DNA of 64,000 nucleotides from Rugosimonospora africana (GCF_016862975.1 NZ_BONZ01000030.1:186001-250000); one strand, 5' to 3'. Counted from the stretch's first letter, positions 46,549 to 56,221 are shown. Notes: generated by a model not told the origin, from the letters alone. Made by a program: numbers and translations.

Positions 46549-46605
46549 ACGACCTCTCCCCCAACCAACGACCTCTCCCTCAACCGACGGCCTCTCCCTC
46601 AACCG
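46549..46605. repeat. 19-bp tandem repeat (3 copies) over the lipoprotein stop codon
   Basis: Units at 46549-46567, 46568-46586 and 46587-46605, consensus ACGACCTCTCCCTCAACCG, with one to three mismatches. The third copy contains the stop codon of the minus-strand lipoprotein gene. This is the second stop-codon-anchored repeat in the window. Confidence 0.85.
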
Positions 46606-47054
46606 ACGTCGAGGCAGCCGTAGAACTCGAAGAGCGGGTTGGTCACCATCCGGCCGTCCACCGCGCGGATCGTCTGCTGGCCCACGAGACTGGCCGGCCC
46701 CTGGGCCGTGTAGCAGCCGGTCGGCTTGACGTCCACCTCGTAGCTCAGGGTCTGCGTCTGGCCGCCGGGACCGGATGGCCAGTAGACCTGGCAACTCCAG
46801 TTGGTGCCGGCGCCCCGATCGGGCGTCTCCGGCCCGCCCCTGGTGCAGATCGCGGTGTGCATTCCAGCGTCGGCGACGGCGTCCGGGTGGCCGATGAGCT
46901 GTTGCTGGATCAGGTACAGCTGGGCGAAGTTGGGCCCGAAGTCGCGCTGCAGGCCGGCGCCGGTGATGCTCGGGGAGCCGCAGCCCGACGCCGAGGCGAT
47001 CAGCGCGGCGGCGGCGCCGATCACGGCCAGTGGCCGCCAGCGGAAGACCCTCAT
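46599..47054 (-). CDS. Lipoprotein linked to ABC exporter
   Basis: 151 residues. A signal peptide ends in a lipobox (SASGC, Cys25), so the protein is lipid-anchored outside the membrane. The mature part has four further Cys (ICTRGG, WSCQVYW, GCYTAQ, YGCLDV), probably two disulfides. There is no domain I recognise. ATG 47054 follows AGAGGAG and starts 13 bp after the permease stop, so it is the third gene of the ABC operon. Its 3' end carries a tandem repeat. Confidence 0.85.
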   Translation of the reverse strand: MRVFRWRPLAVIGAAAALIASASGCGSPSITGAGLQRDFGPNFAQLYLIQQQLIGHPDAVADAGMHTAICTRGGPETPDRGAGTNWSCQVYWPSGPGGQTQTLSYEVDVKPTGCYTAQGPASLVGQQTIRAVDGRMVTNPLFEFYGCLDVG

Positions 47055-47067
47055 TCCGTCGCTCCTC

Positions 47068-47880
47068 TCAACCCGCGTCGATGTCCCGGCGCCGCATCAG
47101 GAGGTAGCCGAGTGCGAGGCAGCCGATGACGTACCCCGCGCTGACGACCGTGCCCCACAGCAGCGGGCCGTAGTACCGGTCGGCGCGCACGAATCCGAAC
47201 CAGGCGTTGTACGGCGTGGTCAGCAGGACCCGTCGTACCAGGTCGGCGCCGCTGATCAGCGCCAGCAGCTGCATCAGCAGACCGATCACCGTCGGCGTCA
47301 GGATGCCGGCCGGCCCGTTGCGGGTGGCGATCGAGAACAGCAGGCCCATCGCGGTGAACCCGAGCGTGGGCAGCACCGCCACGCCCCAGCTGGCCAGTAC
47401 GAGGCCGGCGGCCTGCCCCGGTGGGATCAGGGTGCCGGACAGGCCGATCAGCGGCTGGTGCCCGATGAGCAGCTCGCCGGCGCTGAGCCCGCCGAGGGCG
47501 AGCAGCGCGACCATCAGCACCGAGTACGTCATGGCGGCCAGGGACTTGCCCCAGAAGATGCTGGTACGGCTGGCCGCGCGGGTGAGGATCGTCTTCCAGG
47601 TGCCGTACCGGTCCTCGGCGGCGAAGATGTCTCCGGCCACCAGGCAGGCAATCAGCGGCAGCGCCCACTGGCTGGTGAAGACCAGCAGCACCATCGGGGT
47701 GGCGAAGCCGCTCAGGTGAACCCACTCGCCGAAGAGAGTGTCGGCCGGTACGGCGTCCTGCAGGCGCAGCGCGACGGCGAACCCGAACGGGGCGACGAAA
47801 CAGGCGCCGGCGGCCAACCGTACCCGCAGCAGCGCGGCCAGCTTCTCCATCTCCCAGCGGTACACGGTCCAGGTGCTCAT
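47068..47880 (-). CDS. ABC-2 type transporter permease
   Basis: 270 residues with six hydrophobic segments. ABC-2 style topology includes a cytoplasmic loop with EDRYGTWKTILTRAASRTSI, typical of NatB/BcrB-like permeases that extrude antibiotics or peptides. ATG overlaps the ATPase stop (ATGA). Together with the ATPase and lipoprotein it forms an exporter of unknown substrate. Confidence 0.9.
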   Translation of the reverse strand: MSTWTVYRWEMEKLAALLRVRLAAGACFVAPFGFAVALRLQDAVPADTLFGEWVHLSGFATPMVLLVFTSQWALPLIACLVAGDIFAAEDRYGTWKTILTRAASRTSIFWGKSLAAMTYSVLMVALLALGGLSAGELLIGHQPLIGLSGTLIPPGQAAGLVLASWGVAVLPTLGFTAMGLLFSIATRNGPAGILTPTVIGLLMQLLALISGADLVRRVLLTTPYNAWFGFVRADRYYGPLLWGTVVSAGYVIGCLALGYLLMRRRDIDAG

Positions 47881-48845
47881 CCGACCGCGGCCTCCTGTCG
47901 AGCCTGCGCGTCTACGGCGCCCCGTGTCTGGCCGTCGGCTTTGGTGAGCCTGAAGAACATCTGTTCCAGCGCGCTGGTCGACCGGTGCAGCGCCTGCACG
48001 GCGATGCCGTCCCGGCCCAGGTTGACGACGTACCCGTCGAGGTCGCTCTGCTGCGCCCGCACGAGCAGCCCGCCGGTGAGGTACCACTCGACGGTGACCG
48101 CCTTGTGCGCCCGGGCGGTGGCGACAGCCGCGGCATCGTCGGCGGTGTGCAGCCGGTACTCCGGCGCGGGTGCCTGGGCGCGCAGCGCGTCGACCGTGCC
48201 GGCGTAGGCGACCGCGCCGCGGTGCAGGATGGTGACCGCGTCGCAGACCGCCTCGACCTCATCCATGCGGTGGCTGCTGAGCAGGATCGTGAGGCCGTCG
48301 GCGGCCAGCTCGCCGGTCAGCGTGCGCAGGTCACGGATGCCGGCCGGGTCCAAGCCGTTGCTCGGCTCGTCGAGCACCAGCAGCCGCGGCCGGCGCAGCA
48401 GGGCGGCGGCGATGCCCAGCCGCTGGCGCATGCCGAGGGAGTACCCAGCGACCCGGTCGCCGGCGCGCTGGGCCAGCCCGACCTGTTCCAGCAACGTCTC
48501 CAGGTGGGCCGGGTCCGAGCGGTGGTCGTAGGCGGACAGCATCTCCAGGTTGCGCCGGCCGGACAGGTGCGGGTAGAACTGCGGCGCCTCCACGAATCCG
48601 CCGAGCTGCGGGTCGGTGCGCCCGGCGGTCACCGGCCGGCCGAACAGGGTCATGGTGCCGGCGTCCGGATGGGCCAGCCCGAAAATCAGGCGCAGCAGCG
48701 TGGTCTTGCCCGCGCCGTTGGGGCCGAGCAGCCCGTGCACGCTACCGGTCGTGACCCGCAGATCGACGTCGCCCAGGGCGGTCGTGCCCGCGTAACGCTT
48801 GGCCAGTGCGGTCGCCTCGAGCGCGAGCGGTGCGGCAGCGGGCAT
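47877..48845 (-). CDS. ABC transporter ATP-binding protein
   Basis: 322 residues. Walker A GPNGAGKTT; signature YSLGMRQRL (LSGGQ-variant typical of the BcrA/DrrA-like group); Walker B LLVLDEPSNGLDP; switch His in SSHRMDE. A C-terminal extension of about 100 residues is usual for this group. ATG 48845 was chosen because GGAGG lies 8 nt upstream; GTG 48860 is the alternative. First gene of a three-gene operon. Confidence 0.95.
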   Translation of the reverse strand: MPAAAPLALEATALAKRYAGTTALGDVDLRVTTGSVHGLLGPNGAGKTTLLRLIFGLAHPDAGTMTLFGRPVTAGRTDPQLGGFVEAPQFYPHLSGRRNLEMLSAYDHRSDPAHLETLLEQVGLAQRAGDRVAGYSLGMRQRLGIAAALLRRPRLLVLDEPSNGLDPAGIRDLRTLTGELAADGLTILLSSHRMDEVEAVCDAVTILHRGAVAYAGTVDALRAQAPAPEYRLHTADDAAAVATARAHKAVTVEWYLTGGLLVRAQQSDLDGYVVNLGRDGIAVQALHRSTSALEQMFFRLTKADGQTRGAVDAQARQEAAVG

Positions 48846-48983
48846 CCAGACATCCTCCACGGTCGTGCCGGTGCGTCGGTGAGGCGACGGAGGTCGACGC
48901 TAGAGCGCGAAGGCGACATTCGGGGAACGCGGAGGCGACACGATCGTAGACAACGGGCTATGGCCGATTGATTGGTTTTACGG

Positions 48984-49017
48984 GTCCTCACCATTGTTCG
49001 CGTGATCTTCACTCGTC
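48984..49017 (+). promoter_or_regulatory. Possible PHO-box-like direct repeats upstream of phosphoesterase gene
   Basis: Three TTCAC-like cores (CTCAC at 48987, TTCGC at 48997, TTCAC at 49008) are spaced 10 and 11 nt apart. This resembles the 11-nt GTTCACC-type direct repeats bound by PhoP in streptomycetes. It lies about 75-105 bp before the phosphoesterase start. The match is imperfect; phosphate control of the two downstream phosphatase-like genes makes biological sense. Confidence 0.35.
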
Positions 49018-49091
49018 TACCCGGTTTCTGGATGGTTCGCCTGCCTAACGTCAAGCCGGTCCCATGTGTCCGATGCGAAGGAGACGGCTGG

Positions 49092-51506
49092 ATGCGAGAC
49101 ATCCTGAGACGATGGTGGGTGGGGCTGGGCGCGCTCACCCTGGTCATGGCGGGTTCGGCGGTGGCGGCTGCGGCACACGGCGGCTCCGGGCTGGTCGGCC
49201 CGCGTCCGGACGGCACGGCGCTGACCACCTATGGATGGCAGGTGACACCGGCGGGCAGCCAGGTGCGGTTGGGGGAGAAGCCGTTCGGTGCGGCGTTGAG
49301 CCCGGACGGCAAGTACCTGGCCGTCAGCAACGACGGCGACAACCTGCAGTCCCTGCAATTGCTGGACGCGGCGACCCACCGGGTCGTGCAGCATATCGAC
49401 TACAAGGCCCCCGAGGCGCTGTTCATCGGGTTGGTGTGGAGCCCGGACGGCACGAAGCTGTACGCCTCGGCCGGCGGCAACAACAAGATTCGCGTGTACG
49501 CGCACAGCGGTGACACGCTCACCGAGGGCTCCCCGATTGCCCTTCCGGCGAACACCTTCCCGGCCGGCCTGGCGCTGTCCGCCGACGGCAAGCGCCTGTA
49601 CGCCGCGGAGAACGGCAACGGCCAGGTCGCTGAGTTCGACACGTCCGCCGGTACGGTGACCGCCACCGCGAAGACCGGACCGAACCCGTACACGGTGGCG
49701 TTGTCCGCGGACGGCAGTACCGCCTACGTCTCCAACTGGGGTACGAACACCGTCTCGGTGCTCGACGCCGCCACGTTGGGCACGAAGGCCACGCTGACGG
49801 TCGGGAGCCACCCGACCGCGATGACGCGCAACCCGGTCACCAAGGACCTCTACATCGCGGTCACCGACACCGACAAGGTCGCGGTGATCGGGCCGAACGC
49901 GACCACGGTCAGCCGCTACCTCGACCTGGCCCCGTACCGGGGCGCCCCGGTCGGTACCAGCCCCGAGGGCCTGGACGTGTCGCCCGACGGGCGCACGATC
50001 TACGTCGCCAACGCCGGCAACAACGACGTCGCCGTCGTCGACGCCGCGACCGGCACCGTGGACGGGCTGATCCCGACCGGGTGGTACCCGACCACGGTCA
50101 CCGTCGCCGGAAACGGTGGAAGCCTGCTGGTGACCAACGCCAAGGGGCTGGGTGCCGGCCCGAACCCGGGCGGCCCGAACCCGGTGGTGGACGACATGTC
50201 CCAGTACGTCGGCTCGATGATTATGGGTACCCTGTCCGCGGTGCCCGTGCCCGGCAAGGCCGAGCTGAAGAAGTTCACCCGGCAGGTGCGCGACAACGAC
50301 CGGTTCGACTCCTCGGCCCAGTCCGCCCGCGGCCCGAAGTCGGTCGTACCGGCCCGCCCCGGCGACCCCACGCCCATCAAGCACGTCATCTACATCGTCA
50401 AGGAGAACCGCACCTACGACCAGGTCTTCGGTTCCCTGGGCAAGGGCAACGGCGATCCGTCGCTGAATCTGTTCGGCGACGACTCGGCCCCCAATCAGCG
50501 GGCGCTGGCCCGCGACTTCGTCACACTGGACAACTTCTACGCCGACGGCGCGGTGTCCTCCGACGGCTGGGAGTGGGCCACCGGATCCGAATCCAACAGC
50601 TACAACGAGCACCTGTGGCCGGTGGCCTACAGCGGTCGCGGGCGCTCGGACGACGTCTACACCAACCAGGCCACGGATCCCGGCAAGATCACCGGGGACT
50701 CCCGGATCTGGGACCGGCTCGACGACGCCGGCATCTCGTACCGCAACTACGGCATGTGGGCCAACGGTCCGCTGCCGGCCAAGGTGTTCCCGACCGAGCC
50801 GCGGCTGGCCGCGCACACCGACCCGAACTTCGCCGCGCTGAACCTCACCCTCACCGACAACAGCCGGGTGGACGAGTGGACGAAGGAGTTCAACCAGTTC
50901 GTCGCGGACGGCCAGTTGCCGACGATGGAGTTCCTGCGGCTCGGCAACGACCACACGCAGGGCACCACGCCGGGTGTGCTCACGCCGGCCGCGATGGTCG
51001 CGGAGAACGACCTCGCGGTGGGTCGCGTCGTGGACGCGGTCTCGCACAGCCCGTACTGGAAGGACACGGCGGTCTTCATCACTGAGGATGACGCCCAGGA
51101 TGGTCCGGACCACGTGGACGCGCACCGCACCACCGCGCTGGTGGTCAGCCCGTACACCCAGACCGGCAAGGTGGACTCGACGCAGTACAGCACGGTGGCG
51201 ATGATGCGCACGATGGAGCTCCTGGCCGGCATCGGCCCGCTGACCCAGTTCGACGCGATGGCCACGCCGATGACCGCGAGCTTCGCCAAGAAGCCCAACC
51301 TCACACCGTTCTCGGCGATTACGCCGAGCCAGTCGCTGACCCAGGTCAACGGCGCCGATGCACCGATGGCCGCCCAGTCGGAACAGATGGACTTCAGCGA
51401 CGCGGACCTCGCCCCGGAACAGCAGCTCAACCAGGCCATCTGGGAGAGCGTGAAGGGCGCGGACAGCCCGATGCCGCCGCCCATCGACCACGGCGCGGAC
51501 AACTGA
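49092..51506 (+). CDS. Exported YncE-type beta-propeller/alkaline-phosphatase-family phosphoesterase
   Basis: 804 residues. ATG 49092 follows AAGGAG at 7 nt. A signal peptide (WWVGLGALTLVMAGSAVAAA) precedes a propeller of repeated blades (GAALSPDGKYLAVSNDGDN, VALSADGSTAYVSNWGTNTV, LDVSPDGRTIYVANAGNNDV; about 60-400). A phosphoesterase domain starts near residue 430 (IKHVIYIVKENRTYDQVFGS) and includes NFYADGAVSSDGWEWATGS and FITEDDAQDGPDHVDAHRTT. Both halves are known as a fusion in actinobacteria. It probably hydrolyses phosphodiesters or phospholipids outside the cell. Confidence 0.92.
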   Translation: MRDILRRWWVGLGALTLVMAGSAVAAAAHGGSGLVGPRPDGTALTTYGWQVTPAGSQVRLGEKPFGAALSPDGKYLAVSNDGDNLQSLQLLDAATHRVVQHIDYKAPEALFIGLVWSPDGTKLYASAGGNNKIRVYAHSGDTLTEGSPIALPANTFPAGLALSADGKRLYAAENGNGQVAEFDTSAGTVTATAKTGPNPYTVALSADGSTAYVSNWGTNTVSVLDAATLGTKATLTVGSHPTAMTRNPVTKDLYIAVTDTDKVAVIGPNATTVSRYLDLAPYRGAPVGTSPEGLDVSPDGRTIYVANAGNNDVAVVDAATGTVDGLIPTGWYPTTVTVAGNGGSLLVTNAKGLGAGPNPGGPNPVVDDMSQYVGSMIMGTLSAVPVPGKAELKKFTRQVRDNDRFDSSAQSARGPKSVVPARPGDPTPIKHVIYIVKENRTYDQVFGSLGKGNGDPSLNLFGDDSAPNQRALARDFVTLDNFYADGAVSSDGWEWATGSESNSYNEHLWPVAYSGRGRSDDVYTNQATDPGKITGDSRIWDRLDDAGISYRNYGMWANGPLPAKVFPTEPRLAAHTDPNFAALNLTLTDNSRVDEWTKEFNQFVADGQLPTMEFLRLGNDHTQGTTPGVLTPAAMVAENDLAVGRVVDAVSHSPYWKDTAVFITEDDAQDGPDHVDAHRTTALVVSPYTQTGKVDSTQYSTVAMMRTMELLAGIGPLTQFDAMATPMTASFAKKPNLTPFSAITPSQSLTQVNGADAPMAAQSEQMDFSDADLAPEQQLNQAIWESVKGADSPMPPPIDHGADN

Positions 51507-51515
51507 TCCCGCCGG

Positions 51516-51550
51516 CCGCCCGGGTCGTGGCCTCGCCACGGCCCGGGCGG
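51516..51550 (+). terminator. Hairpin after phosphoesterase gene
   Basis: A 15-bp stem (51516-51530, 51536-51550) with one G-U pair and loop CCTCG, 10 bp after the stop codon. It may separate this gene from the metallophosphatase downstream. Confidence 0.75.
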
Positions 51551-51658
51551 CGGCGATCCGAGCACCGGCCGCGGGCAGCCGCGGTACCGGCAAGAATTTG
51601 GCCCAGGGTTCACCCGGCCGTCGCACAGCCGTCCGGCAGCCTAGGCATCGTGTCGGCT

Positions 51659-53296
51659 ATGGCGAACGATGAACAGCTCTTCACCTCACACATGTCCCGG
51701 CGCGGCCTGCTCGCGGCCACCGGCGCCGTCGGTGCCGGTGTCGCGGCGGCCCCGCTGCTGGCGGGCACCGCATCCGCCGCGAGCGGATCCAGCAAGCACT
51801 CCGGCTCCTCGGCGTCCACCGCGATCGGTGGTGCCGCCGGCGACCCGCTGCGCACGCCCGCGGTCAACGGTGTGCACCTGCAGTTCGGAGCGGACGCCGC
51901 GATCGAGGTCGTGGTGTCGTGGCACACGCTGCAGCCGGTGGAAGGCGCCCGCGTGCTGCTCGGCGGCACGGACGGCCGGTACAGCCGGACGTACCACGCC
52001 GAGACGGTCAGCTACACCGACGGCAAGTCCGGTCAGGTCGTCTACGCGCAGCACGCCCGGATGACCGGCCTCAAGCCCGACCAGGAGTACGTCTACCTCG
52101 CCGTTCACGAGGGAGCGCAGCCGGTGTTCGGGTCGTTCGCGACGGCACCCAAGGGGCGCCAGGCGTTCACCTTCACCAGCTTCGGCGACCAGGGCACGCC
52201 GACGACCGGCAAGGTGTTCGTCCCGCCGGCCGGCGTCAACCTGCCCAACCCACCGTTTGTCAACGACAACCTGGGCGGGCCGGCGTCGGCGAACCTGCCC
52301 ACCGCCATCGAGCGCGTACAGCCGCTGTTCCACCTGTTCAACGGCGACCTGTGCTACGCGAACCTGGCCACCGACCGGGTGCGTACCTGGTCGGACTTCT
52401 GGGACAACAACACGCGCAGCGCCCGCAACCGTCCGTGGATGCCGGCCCCCGGCAACCACGAGAACGAGCGCGGCAACGGCCCGATCGGGTACGCCGCCTT
52501 CCAGACGTACTTCGCGACGCCCCGCCAGCCGGGGCAGACCGACGTCACCCGGGGCCTGTGGTATGCGATGACGGTCGGCTCGGTGCGGGTCATCTTCCTC
52601 GCCAACGACGACATCATCCTGCAGGACGGCGGCGACAGTTATGTGCGCGGCTACTCGGGCGGCGCTCAGAAGGCGTGGCTGGAGAACGAGTTGAAGCACA
52701 CCCGCGCCGACCGCGACATCGACTGGATCGTGGTCTGCATGCACCAGGTCGCGATCAGCACGGCCGACCAGTTCAACGGCGCCGACCTCGGCATCCGGCA
52801 GGAGTGGCTGCCGCTGTTCGACAAGTACGGCGTGGATCTGGTCGTGTGCGGGCACGAGCACCACTACGAGCGCTCGCACCCGATCCGTGGCCGGCAGGCC
52901 AACGCGACGCTCACCCCGATCCCGGCCTCGACCCGCACCGACGTCATCGACACCAGCAAGGGCACGGTCCACATGGTCATCGGCGGCGGTGGCACGTCGG
53001 CGCCGTCGAACCAGCTGTTCTTCAACCCGCCCGCCTGCCGCGTCATCACCTCGGTCACCGCGCCCGACCCGACGACCGGCAAGCACGCACCGGTCTACAC
53101 GCGTGAGGACGCTCCGTGGTCGGCGGTGCGCGACGCCGCCAACTCGTACGGCTTCGCCGCCTTCACCGTCGACCCCGGCAAGCACAAGGGCGACCTGACC
53201 ACCATCACCGTCACCTACTACGACGTCGTCGGCACCGGGGGCGACGTGCGGCCGTTCGACACGTTCACGCTGCAGCGCCGGCGCTCCGACGGCTGA
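51659..53296 (+). CDS. Tat-exported purple-acid-phosphatase-like metallophosphoesterase
   Basis: About 545 residues. A Tat signal (MSRRGLLAATGAVGAG) is followed by an N-terminal fibronectin-like domain (about 65-165) and a dimetal phosphoesterase domain with the five purple-acid-phosphatase motifs: FGDQGT, NGDLCYAN, PGNHENE, VCMHQVA and CGHEHHYER. It would release phosphate from organic phosphates outside the cell. Start: ATG 51659, with GTG 51650 also possible; no clear ribosome site. Follows another exported phosphoesterase. Confidence 0.93.
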   Translation: MANDEQLFTSHMSRRGLLAATGAVGAGVAAAPLLAGTASAASGSSKHSGSSASTAIGGAAGDPLRTPAVNGVHLQFGADAAIEVVVSWHTLQPVEGARVLLGGTDGRYSRTYHAETVSYTDGKSGQVVYAQHARMTGLKPDQEYVYLAVHEGAQPVFGSFATAPKGRQAFTFTSFGDQGTPTTGKVFVPPAGVNLPNPPFVNDNLGGPASANLPTAIERVQPLFHLFNGDLCYANLATDRVRTWSDFWDNNTRSARNRPWMPAPGNHENERGNGPIGYAAFQTYFATPRQPGQTDVTRGLWYAMTVGSVRVIFLANDDIILQDGGDSYVRGYSGGAQKAWLENELKHTRADRDIDWIVVCMHQVAISTADQFNGADLGIRQEWLPLFDKYGVDLVVCGHEHHYERSHPIRGRQANATLTPIPASTRTDVIDTSKGTVHMVIGGGGTSAPSNQLFFNPPACRVITSVTAPDPTTGKHAPVYTREDAPWSAVRDAANSYGFAAFTVDPGKHKGDLTTITVTYYDVVGTGGDVRPFDTFTLQRRRSDG

Positions 53297-53314
53297 GCCC
53301 GGTGGCCCTGCGCG

Positions 53315-53343
53315 GGGGCCGGGCGGCGTGCCCGCCCGGCCCC
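53315..53343. terminator. Hairpin terminator between metallophosphatase and beta-helix genes
   Basis: A 12-bp GC stem (GGGGCCGGGCGG / CCGCCCGGCCCC) with loop CGTGC lies between convergent genes. Confidence 0.8.
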
Positions 53344-53393
53344 TCTCGCATTGCGAGGACGACTCCGATCGGCACCGTCCATAGTGGATCGGA

Positions 53394-55859
53394 TCAGGCG
53401 CCGAAAACCTGGAACTCGGAGACCTGCGCGGCGTTCTGCACGGTGTTGGCGGTGACGGACAGCCGCAGGTACCGGTCGGTGGTGCCGGCCGGCAGGGTGA
53501 TGGTCACCGCGTTGCCGGTGGCCGGATCGAAGGTGTACGTCGCGGAGCCGACCAGGGTGCTCCACGCGCTGTTGTCGGTGCTGCCCAGCACCGTGAGGGT
53601 CTGCGTGCGGGTCGACCAGGCGGTCGCCGGCGGCAGGTGCAGCACGACCGAGCCCAGCGCCTTCGCCGTGGTCAGGTCGACGGTCAGCGTGGTCGGCCAG
53701 GCGCCGCCCGCACCCTCCCAGTAGGTGCCGGTGTTGCCGTCGACGGCGTTGCCGGCCAGGTAGGTCTGGGTGTGGCTGGAACCGGTGATCGGCGCGTTGA
53801 GGGCAAGGTTGGTCGGCGTGGTGGTGCCGCCGCTCGAGTAGATTTCGAACTCGGCGACCTGCGCCGCCGGCCACCCGGTGTTCGCGGTGACGGACAGCCG
53901 CAGGTACTGCGCCGCCGTACCGGCCGGGAGGCTGACGCTGACCGTGTTGCCGGTGGCCGGGTCGAACGTGTACCCGGCGGAGGGCAGCACGGTGGTGTAG
54001 GTGGTGCCGTTGGTCGAACCGAGCACGGACAAGGTTTCGGTGCGGGCCGCCCAGGCGGTCGAGGGCGGCAGGCGCAGCCGCAGGGAGCCCAGGTTCTGCG
54101 AGGAGCCCAGATTGGCGGTGAGCGTCTGCGGGAATCCGGAGCCGTTGACACTCTCCCAGTACGAGCCGCCGTTGCCGTCGTTGGCGTTCGTCGCCGGATA
54201 ACCCGGCGCGGTACTGCTGGCGGTCATGGTGGCGGCCAGCGCCAGGTTGGTCGCCGTACCGGTACCGGTACCCGACAACGCGATCGTGGTCGGTGAGTTG
54301 GCGGCGTTGCTCGCGATGGCGACGCTGCCATTGGCCGCGCCGGCCGCGGCGGGGCTGAAGGTGACGGTGACGGTGCAGGAGGCGCCGGCTGCCAGGGCGG
54401 TGCCACAGGTGTTGGCCTGGGCGAAGTGCGCGCTGGCCGTGATGGAGGAGATGGCCGCCGCGGAGCCGCCGGTGTTGGTGACGGTCACCGTACGCGGCGC
54501 GCTGGTCGTGCCGATCGCCTGGTTGCCGAACGAGACGCTGGACGGGCTGGCGGCCAGCGCGGGACCGCTGGGTGCGGTGATGGGCGGGGAGTTGAGAGTA
54601 CCCAGGGCATTGGTCAGCACCGCGCTGGTGAACTCCGGCTGGAGGTCGCTGGAGGTGGCCGACTCGACCTGGTACCCGGCCGGCTGGGAGGCGCGGGGAC
54701 TGCCGAAGCACCCACCGGCGGTCTGGGTACCGACGTGCCGGGAGTTGTCCACGTTGCCGGTCACGGTCCAGTCGCTCACCCCGTCGACCGCGTACCCGTA
54801 GCCCATGTACTGGCCCTCAAGGGTGTTGCCGGTGACCGTGGCGCCGTAGTTGGTGCCGGTCAGGCAGTTCCACGCCTGCTGGCCCTGCGCGATGCCCATC
54901 TTGATGAACGCGCTGAGCGCGTCGATGGTGTTGTGGGTGACCACGGTACCGGTGTAGTTGCCGTTCATCGGCGCGTAGTCGACCATGTTGATGCCGCCCA
55001 GCAGCAACTGGTTCTTCGCGACGATGGTGTTGTTCTGCACGGTGGAGCCGGGCGCGCCGAACACGACGATCGCCCCGTCGGTGGCGTCGGTGATGGTGTT
55101 GCCCTGCACCAGGCTGCCGCCGCAGGCCAGCGAGATGCCGTCGGCCCAGACGCCGGTGGCGTCCGGGGTCGCGGTGCCGGCCGGTCCGAGCTGGTTGTCG
55201 AGGATCTGCCCGCCCTGGCACTGCGGTGTGTTGTCGGTGACCCGGCCCTCGATGAAGTGCAGGGTCGACCAACTGCGGGTGTCGTGCGCGTAGATGTTCT
55301 GGACGGTCTGGTTGGTCCCGGCGCCACCCATCTCCAGCAGTGCGCCGCCGCCCGAGACCACACCGAGGGCCGGCCGGTTGCCGTTGATCTGGATGTTCCG
55401 CACCACCACGCCCGGCTGGCCGTTGCCCTGGATCGCGGTGGACAGCCCGCTGCCGGTGACCACCAGGTTGGCCCGGGTCGCGTCGGTGGGCAGCCCCTGG
55501 GTGTAGATCTTCTGGTTCGGTGCGGTGAACGTGATGGGGTTGCCGAGCTGGAAGACGGCGCCGGGGCAGAGCACCGCTTCGGCGCCCGTACCGGCGAGCG
55601 CGGCGTTGATGGCCGCGTCGGTGCCGGAGGCGATGCAGGTCGCCGCGGCGGGGTGGGCCGCCACCGGGTTGGCGTGCGCGGCTGCCGGGCTCGCGGCGCA
55701 GATGGCCAGCGCGGCGGCGGCCAGGGTCGCCACCGGCAGCAGCCCGGCGGCGGGGGAGTGCCGGTGCGGTGCCGGCGGTCGATGGTCGTGGGCGCGTTGG
55801 TCGTGAGCATGTTGGTCGTGGGCGCGTTCTCGGTGCAGGGGATCGGTACGCGGACGCAT
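53394..55859 (-). CDS. Secreted beta-helix protein with Ig-like and two discoidin (F5/8C) domains
   Basis: 821 residues. ATG 55859 follows GAGGAG. The Arg/His-rich n-region is long; the hydrophobic core is GLLPVATLAAAALAICAA. A right-handed parallel beta-helix (about 65-400) shows repeated VQNNTIV / VTGNTLEG-type rungs. It is followed by an ASPM/choice-of-anchor-D Ig-like domain (about 420-530; SFGNQAIGTTSAPRTVTVTN) and two similar F5/8C domains of about 130 residues, each ending in a LSVTANT(G/V) ... QV(A/S)EF pattern. Likely binds or degrades an extracellular polysaccharide; no catalytic residues could be assigned. Confidence 0.85.
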   Translation of the reverse strand: MRPRTDPLHRERAHDQHAHDQRAHDHRPPAPHRHSPAAGLLPVATLAAAALAICAASPAAAHANPVAAHPAAATCIASGTDAAINAALAGTGAEAVLCPGAVFQLGNPITFTAPNQKIYTQGLPTDATRANLVVTGSGLSTAIQGNGQPGVVVRNIQINGNRPALGVVSGGGALLEMGGAGTNQTVQNIYAHDTRSWSTLHFIEGRVTDNTPQCQGGQILDNQLGPAGTATPDATGVWADGISLACGGSLVQGNTITDATDGAIVVFGAPGSTVQNNTIVAKNQLLLGGINMVDYAPMNGNYTGTVVTHNTIDALSAFIKMGIAQGQQAWNCLTGTNYGATVTGNTLEGQYMGYGYAVDGVSDWTVTGNVDNSRHVGTQTAGGCFGSPRASQPAGYQVESATSSDLQPEFTSAVLTNALGTLNSPPITAPSGPALAASPSSVSFGNQAIGTTSAPRTVTVTNTGGSAAAISSITASAHFAQANTCGTALAAGASCTVTVTFSPAAAGAANGSVAIASNAANSPTTIALSGTGTGTATNLALAATMTASSTAPGYPATNANDGNGGSYWESVNGSGFPQTLTANLGSSQNLGSLRLRLPPSTAWAARTETLSVLGSTNGTTYTTVLPSAGYTFDPATGNTVSVSLPAGTAAQYLRLSVTANTGWPAAQVAEFEIYSSGGTTTPTNLALNAPITGSSHTQTYLAGNAVDGNTGTYWEGAGGAWPTTLTVDLTTAKALGSVVLHLPPATAWSTRTQTLTVLGSTDNSAWSTLVGSATYTFDPATGNAVTITLPAGTTDRYLRLSVTANTVQNAAQVSEFQVFGA

Positions 55860-56130
55860 CTCGGCTCCTCGGGGACGGTCTCGTCGCGGTGGGGCCGGGG
55901 GATGCGACCGACGGCCGCACCGTCGGTCCTCGTGAGCGGCGAGGATCCCGGGAGTCCGGGGACGGCGGCGTATCCGGTGACCGGACCGCGACGACGGAAG
56001 GGAGTCTAATGTCCGAATCACGGTACAAGGATCGACGTATCCTCGCAAGGTTTCGACAGGATGAAGAAAGACGGCGACGATCCAGGCGACGGCGACCGTC
56101 CACTGTGGGCGGCGGGCACGTCCACGCGCC

Positions 56131-56199
56131 GGAGCCGCAAACCCTGCCGCCCCGGAGCCGCAAACCCTGCCGCGCCGGAGTCGCAAACCCTGCCGCCAG
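56131..56199. repeat. 23-bp tandem repeat, 3 copies
   Basis: Units at 56131-56153, 56154-56176 and 56177-56199 share the core CGCAAACCCTGCCGC with GGAG(C/T) before it. They lie 23 bp upstream of the GH31 promoter, so may be upstream regulator sites or slippage products. Confidence 0.85.
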
Positions 56200-56221
56200 C
56201 CGGAAAAACTGTCCGGGTCGC

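Noticed and set aside
49092-51506. Two separate genes (propeller and phosphatase)
   Set aside because: The frame is continuous through the junction with no internal ribosome site, and the fusion is a known architecture.
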